Source: Phormidesmis priestleyi ULC007 (GTDB lineage: Bacteria; Cyanobacteriota; Cyanobacteriia; Leptolyngbyales; Leptolyngbyaceae). From it: a DNA stretch of 64,000 bases. The notes under the pieces were generated by a model. That model made no database searches. It was given only the letters and a program-made list of their open reading frames with translations, and was not told the DNA's origin. The stretch is taken from contig NZ_MPPI01000009.1 in assembly GCF_001895925.1 (NCBI RefSeq), positions 89,869-153,868 of the forward strand, read 5' to 3'. How positions within the stretch are numbered: the stretch's first letter is position 1; the number at the start of each line of letters is the position of its first letter. Shown here one piece after another: positions 60,030-64,000 of this stretch. The translations under genes were made by a program, and so were the position numbers.

Positions 60030-62363
60030 ATGCCCGAAAAGCCGTCAAAGCCTCTCACAGAACCCCTAACCCAGGGTCAACCCACGCTTGTAAACGACAC
60101 CACCCGACCCGAACACTACAGCCCCAGGTTTAGATTTGATCGCTTAGGACACATTTTGATGGTGGCGTGGGCGATCGCAGCGGCAGCGCTGACGGCTTCA
60201 AACCCGGCATCGGTGCAAGTGTTGGAGCGACAGGCACAGAGCCTACTGTTCAAAGTGCGAGGTACGGTTCCGCCACCGAGCCAGATTGTGATCTTAGCGA
60301 TCGACGAAGAATCGATCGCGCAACTCTCAAGCCTGCCACTGCGACGCGCCATCTATGCAGAAGCGATCGATAAGCTGATGCAAGCCGGGGCAAAGGCGGT
60401 CGTTGCCGATGTCTTGTGGGATCTGCCCAGCAGCTACGGCTACAGTAACTATGATGCAGGAATTGTCTCATACGACGATCGACAGCTACAAACTGTTCTG
60501 CAACGCTATGAAGGGCAAATCGCTCTATCGGCAAAGTTTGTGCAAGGCGACAGCCGTCAGGGAGAGCAGTCTAACCTCAGCTTGCCTTATACGCCGTTTC
60601 AAAGCGAACTGAATCCGATCGGGTTTACCAACTTCTTGTCAGAACCCAACGATCGCATCCATCTTTTGGGAAGTCGATTTCTAGAAAAGCTGCCTGCCCA
60701 AGAAGCGGAAATTATTAAATCTGCTAAAGTGCCATCGTTAGCTGAAGCTGCCTTACAAGCGACGAAGCTCAAATATTCACAGCCCCAAGGAGACAATATT
60801 TTCTTTTATGGCGGCGCTAACACCTTTAAGCCCGTCTCGTTTTGGAACGTGATCTCGCCTGAGAATTGGAACAGCGAGTATCTCCAAAAGGGAAAGTATT
60901 TCAAAGACAAAATTGTGCTGATTGGCGTGATCACAAAATCGAATCCAGATTTTCACCTCACGCCTATGGGTGAAATGTCAGGAGTCGAAATTCACGCCAA
61001 CGCGATCGCCACCCTGCTGCAAGATCGATCCATCCGCGAAGCGTTTGCCGACCCGGCGATGGCAGGCGGGCTAGTGCTGCTGGTGATCTTTGTGGCTGGG
61101 CTATTGCTAAGTCGAGCCAGACGACCCCTGTTTCGGTTGTTTTGGGCAGGGGTGATGGGGCTAGGCTGGGGTAGCGCTTGCTATGTGGCCTTTGGCAGTG
61201 GGTTGGTGATTTTGCCAATGGCGGTGCCGATCGGCGCGATCGGGCTAGTCGGCGTGTCTTATTGGCTGACTGGCTCTGCATCGGGGCATCTGATCAACCA
61301 ACGCAACAAGCGGATCAGCCAAGAAGTCAAGCGCTCGGCGAGAACCATCGAAATGATGAGTCAGCGCAGCGATCGCGAAGACCTGCTGCGAGAACGAGAA
61401 CTCGAACTCGCCAACAAAACCCTGGGTGGGCGCTATAAAATCACTCAAATTTTGGGTCACGGTGGCTTTGGTGAAACCTATATTGCCCAAGATATTAAAC
61501 GTCCCCAGAGTCCGCAGTGCGTCGTCAAACAACTCAGCCCTGCCACCAGCAATCCTCATCATTTGAAATTGGCGAGACGATTGTTCGATCGCGAGGCAGA
61601 AGCCCTAGAGCGGTTGGGCAGACATGAACAAATTCCTCGTTTGCTGGCTTATTTCGAGGAGGATGGAGAATTTTATCTAGTGCAAGAATATATTCCTGGG
61701 CACTCGTTGAGCGAAGAACTTTCGCTGGGGAGACAGCTTCCTGAAGCCAGAGTTGTCGATATCTTGAAAGAATTGCTGGAGATTCTCAGCTTTGTTCACG
61801 GTGAAAAGGTGATTCACCGTGATATTAAGCCTAGCAACATTATTCGTCGTCAAGCAGATAGCCAACTCGTTTTGATTGATTTTGGAGCCGTTAAAGATCA
61901 GTACAGCAAACTAGCAGCCGAAGACACTAGCAACAATTTGACGATCGGCATTGGCACTCAGGGCTATATGGCTCCTGAGCAAGCGGCGGGCAAACCTCAG
62001 CACAACAGTGATATCTATGCGGTGGGCATGATGGGTATTCAGGCTTTGACCGGGTTGCCCCCCAGCCAGCTAAAGCCCGATTCTCAAACGGGAGAAATTC
62101 GGTGGGAGGATAAAGCCCTGGTCAGTCGAGGGCTGGCAAACGTGTTGTCTAAAATGGTGCGCTACGATTCGACCAAGCGCTATCAATCGGCGATCGAAAC
62201 CCTGCAAGCGTTGAAAAAGCTCTCTAATTTCACGACCTTGCAGCTCAACCAGGAGCTTTTTATTGTGCCTGAGATTGCAGAAGACATCACGATCGAAACG
62301 CGAGCCTGGCCTGAAACATTTGGCTCAGGAGAGGTGCCGCCCACCGAGCCACCTGCTAAGTAG
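60030..62363 (+). CDS. CHASE2-domain Ser/Thr protein kinase
   Basis: Membrane protein of 777 residues. Helix 1 (about 40-58) is followed by an extracytoplasmic CHASE2 sensor (about 60-330; QIVILAIDEESIAQLSSLPL and MSGVEIHANAIATLLQD), then three clustered helices (about 345-415), a coiled linker, and a complete kinase domain (about 470-740). Kinase motifs are G-loop LGHGGFGETY (about 475), VVKQLS (Lys), HRDIKPSNI (about 596), LIDFGAVKD and GTQGYMAPEQAAG; all are intact. CHASE2 is a ligand-sensing domain. The FHA-PBP gene at 9888 could be a target of such kinases (inference). Confidence 0.93.
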   Translation: MPEKPSKPLTEPLTQGQPTLVNDTTRPEHYSPRFRFDRLGHILMVAWAIAAAALTASNPASVQVLERQAQSLLFKVRGTVPPPSQIVILAIDEESIAQLSSLPLRRAIYAEAIDKLMQAGAKAVVADVLWDLPSSYGYSNYDAGIVSYDDRQLQTVLQRYEGQIALSAKFVQGDSRQGEQSNLSLPYTPFQSELNPIGFTNFLSEPNDRIHLLGSRFLEKLPAQEAEIIKSAKVPSLAEAALQATKLKYSQPQGDNIFFYGGANTFKPVSFWNVISPENWNSEYLQKGKYFKDKIVLIGVITKSNPDFHLTPMGEMSGVEIHANAIATLLQDRSIREAFADPAMAGGLVLLVIFVAGLLLSRARRPLFRLFWAGVMGLGWGSACYVAFGSGLVILPMAVPIGAIGLVGVSYWLTGSASGHLINQRNKRISQEVKRSARTIEMMSQRSDREDLLRERELELANKTLGGRYKITQILGHGGFGETYIAQDIKRPQSPQCVVKQLSPATSNPHHLKLARRLFDREAEALERLGRHEQIPRLLAYFEEDGEFYLVQEYIPGHSLSEELSLGRQLPEARVVDILKELLEILSFVHGEKVIHRDIKPSNIIRRQADSQLVLIDFGAVKDQYSKLAAEDTSNNLTIGIGTQGYMAPEQAAGKPQHNSDIYAVGMMGIQALTGLPPSQLKPDSQTGEIRWEDKALVSRGLANVLSKMVRYDSTKRYQSAIETLQALKKLSNFTTLQLNQELFIVPEIAEDITIETRAWPETFGSGEVPPTEPPAK

Positions 62364-62390
62364 CGTTCGGGCTTGATCCGAAATCAGATC

Positions 62391-62560
62391 AGTTCTTTCG
62401 CTTCGTTCTTCAGCACTTCAGCCCCCTAAATCCCCTATTCTGGGTGACTTTGAGCCGGAAATTGTGGCTTGAAGTCTCCCAATTTTGGGGGATTTAGAGG
62501 ACAGCCTGGATTTGCAACCGCAGCGAAAAGCTTCATCGAATTCACGTTGATCTGAACCCG
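62391..62560. repeat. Repeat interrupted by a family A palindrome
   Basis: The inner core is GCCCCCTAAATCCCCTATTC (from 62421) and AATTTTGGGGGATTTAGAGG. Outside it lie blocks in inverse order compared with 17042-17116 (TTCGCTTCGTTCTTCAGCAC and AGCGAAAAGCTTCATCGAA). The uninterrupted copy shows what the site looks like without the core. Confidence 0.75.
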
Positions 62561-62568
62561 AAACCTGC

Positions 62569-63993
62569 TCATAAGATTTGTGCCGACTCGTAAAGTCGTC
62601 TTAAAATCGCTGTGATTTTCGCTCCATATTGCAAGTCGGCTGCCCAGCGTCCACTTAGCTGATCGACGAGCGGTGCAACCCCACGCGTCACAAAGTTAAA
62701 TCGAGGATTCACGATCTCTTTAACGATCGGGGCAGTGCTGGCATAGGCTTTGAGAAGCTGAATGTGCGCTCTGACCCCGATACGAGCACTGGGGAAGGAG
62801 GCCCCGGCGGGAGTGCCTGCCACATCGCCTAGCCCTGCAAAATTGTTTTGACTGGGCTTGATTATCCCCCCAAAGCGCAAAAAGTCCGTTTCTAAACACA
62901 TTTGAGAAAAGGCGATATCGTGATTTACGCCTTCACCAATGCCATTTACGCCTTCACCAATGCATTCTTCTCGATAAAGCTTGGCAATGTCTGGAAACTG
63001 AGTCAGAGCCGCCGCATTGTTGTTTTTAAGAAATAAGCTGAGATTCGCTTCGGTTGTGGCACCTGGACTCATAATTCGATCGATAGAACCCGCACAAATT
63101 CTGAGAATCGATCGCAGCATCACCGTTCGCGATGGAATATCCCAGCCGACGACGACGTTGTAGGTTCGCAGGTCAACGGCTCTAACAAACACTACGCCTC
63201 GATAGTTGATGCGACGCGTGTTTGGGTCGGTTGATAAGTCAATCCCTAACTTATCAGACAGATCGATCGGGATAAAAGCACTGCCACTGACGAGAATCCC
63301 CTTTTCGCCGTAGATTTGACCATTTAAGTTGATGGCGATCTCTTCATAAATTGCAGTCGAGGCTAGAGTTGACGTTGGAGTCGGCGTTGAAGTCAGCGTT
63401 GAAGTCAGGGTCGGTGTTGGAACAAGCCCTGAGACGGTTCGACTCCAGGTGATCAGACCGTCTGCGATGCCCGCAGCGAGGTCACGGCGTTGATTTTGCA
63501 AGATCAGGCGATCGTCAGAGTTGGTGAGAAACCCCACTTCCATCAGCAGCGCTGGCGGCACAAGTTGACGACAAAACCCCAGACTGCCCAACGGAGTCGC
63601 GGTGTCGGGTTGAATGCCTCGACTCGGCAGTTGGGGAACGCGGCGCACCAGCGATCGCAGCACCAAATCAGCGTGACTTTTGCGCTCGTTATTGTTGGCA
63701 ATATAGTAAACCGTTGCCCCCCGAACTGAGGGATCTGAATACGCGTTGGCCCTAATTTCTAGCGCCACATCAGTGCGGCTACCTCGTGAATTAATCCATT
63801 CATAAGTGGCGCGAGGGCTGAGTTCGTCGGGCACTGACAAGACTTCTGCCCCGCGCGATCGCAACTCTGCCACCACGAGATCGCGAGTCATGATCATTTC
63901 TCTGGCTTCGGTGGTTCCGGCAATAATGGCTCCCGGCTCACTTACGCCATTGATGCGATCGCCGTGCCCGGCTGAAAGAAAGATTCGTCCCAT
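62569..63993 (-). CDS. N-acetylmuramoyl-L-alanine amidase fused to a glucosaminidase-like domain
   Basis: Protein of 474 residues without a clear signal peptide. Amidase_3 domain (about 1-190) with zinc His10 in LSAGHGD and Glu29 in GTTEAREM; the expected third zinc ligand (family EIHADA or SIHANA) is Arg81 here (ALEIRANA). The catalytic Glu in LLMEVGFLTN is kept. A Thr/Pro/Ser linker (about 193-215) leads to a copper-amine-oxidase-N-like segment (about 220-290), then a glucosaminidase-type domain (about 300-474). A 21-base tandem duplication (62923-62964) repeats GEGVNGI. Function as a wall hydrolase is likely but may rest on the glucosaminidase half. It ends seven bases inside the window edge. 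Confidence 0.83.
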   Translation of the reverse strand: MGRIFLSAGHGDRINGVSEPGAIIAGTTEAREMIMTRDLVVAELRSRGAEVLSVPDELSPRATYEWINSRGSRTDVALEIRANAYSDPSVRGATVYYIANNNERKSHADLVLRSLVRRVPQLPSRGIQPDTATPLGSLGFCRQLVPPALLMEVGFLTNSDDRLILQNQRRDLAAGIADGLITWSRTVSGLVPTPTLTSTLTSTPTPTSTLASTAIYEEIAINLNGQIYGEKGILVSGSAFIPIDLSDKLGIDLSTDPNTRRINYRGVVFVRAVDLRTYNVVVGWDIPSRTVMLRSILRICAGSIDRIMSPGATTEANLSLFLKNNNAAALTQFPDIAKLYREECIGEGVNGIGEGVNHDIAFSQMCLETDFLRFGGIIKPSQNNFAGLGDVAGTPAGASFPSARIGVRAHIQLLKAYASTAPIVKEIVNPRFNFVTRGVAPLVDQLSGRWAADLQYGAKITAILRRLYESAQIL

Positions 63994-64000
63994 CGGATAT

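Overview
The window is chromosomal DNA of a cyanobacterium, most likely a filamentous Leptolyngbya-type species; this placement is an inference. The evidence is the very frequent HIP1 octamer GCGATCGC, many cyanobacteria-typical families (AAA_35 ATPase, PTPA-CTERM protein, LabA-like NYN protein, Nif11 leader-like peptide, CHASE2 kinase, FHA-fused PBP1, dCache/PAS hybrid histidine kinases) and abundant palindromic intergenic repeats. I found no rRNA, tRNA, CRISPR array, insertion sequence with a transposase, or prophage.

Layout. 0-9.1 kb: tail of an unidentified gene, an ExoD-like membrane protein downstream of a nitrate/bicarbonate-type ABC transporter (permease, solute-binding protein, ATPase in that order), a flavin-binding PNPOx-like protein, an Atx1-like protein without its metal-binding cysteines, a FecR-domain/outer-membrane-barrel gene pair, and a type II NADH dehydrogenase. 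9.4-15.4 kb: YiaA/B membrane protein, FHA-PBP1 peptidoglycan synthase, small secreted proteins and an AAA_35 ATPase. 15.5-25.9 kb: five minus-strand signalling genes (REC-PAS protein, two hybrid histidine kinases, a lone receiver, a Cache-HAMP-PAS kinase). 26-35 kb: PTPA-CTERM protein, DUF433/DUF5615 pair, small membrane proteins, phosphodiester glycosidase, two hydrolases, two peroxiredoxins, HAD phosphatase and a ComB-like phosphatase.

35-43.7 kb: a histidine kinase gene broken by an internal deletion and a stop codon, a glutathione S-transferase, a REC-NarL-type kinase, a large Cache-hybrid kinase and a lone Nif11 leader-like peptide. 43.9-47.3 kb: a catabolic-looking locus with a GntR regulator, a hydantoin/Asp-Glu racemase and a polyamine-type ABC transporter collapsed by deletion, so that the ATPase N-terminus is joined to the last codons of a lost permease. 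An identical palindrome, TTGTATACAA, lies in front of both the regulator/transporter pair and the racemase. 47.5-64 kb: sulfurtransferase, MnmD-like methyltransferase, peptidoglycan-binding protein, degenerate ADP-ribosylglycohydrolase, PgpH-type HD phosphohydrolase, glycosyltransferase, an orphan sugar-ABC permease with a methyltransferase, leuA, LabA-like protein, CHASE2-Ser/Thr kinase and an amidase/glucosaminidase.

Two themes stand out. The first is signalling: at least six sensor or receiver genes, with recurring modules shared between paralogues. The second is genome erosion and small repeats. Several families of short palindromic elements occupy gene ends, one pair of sites shows the same element with and without an inner palindrome, and several genes (kinase, ABC transporter, a methyltransferase stub) are deletion remnants. 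No single locus is a clearly new system. The best leads are the cysteine-less Atx1 homologue, the FecR/outer-membrane pair, the GntR/TTGTATACAA regulon and the nested repeat.
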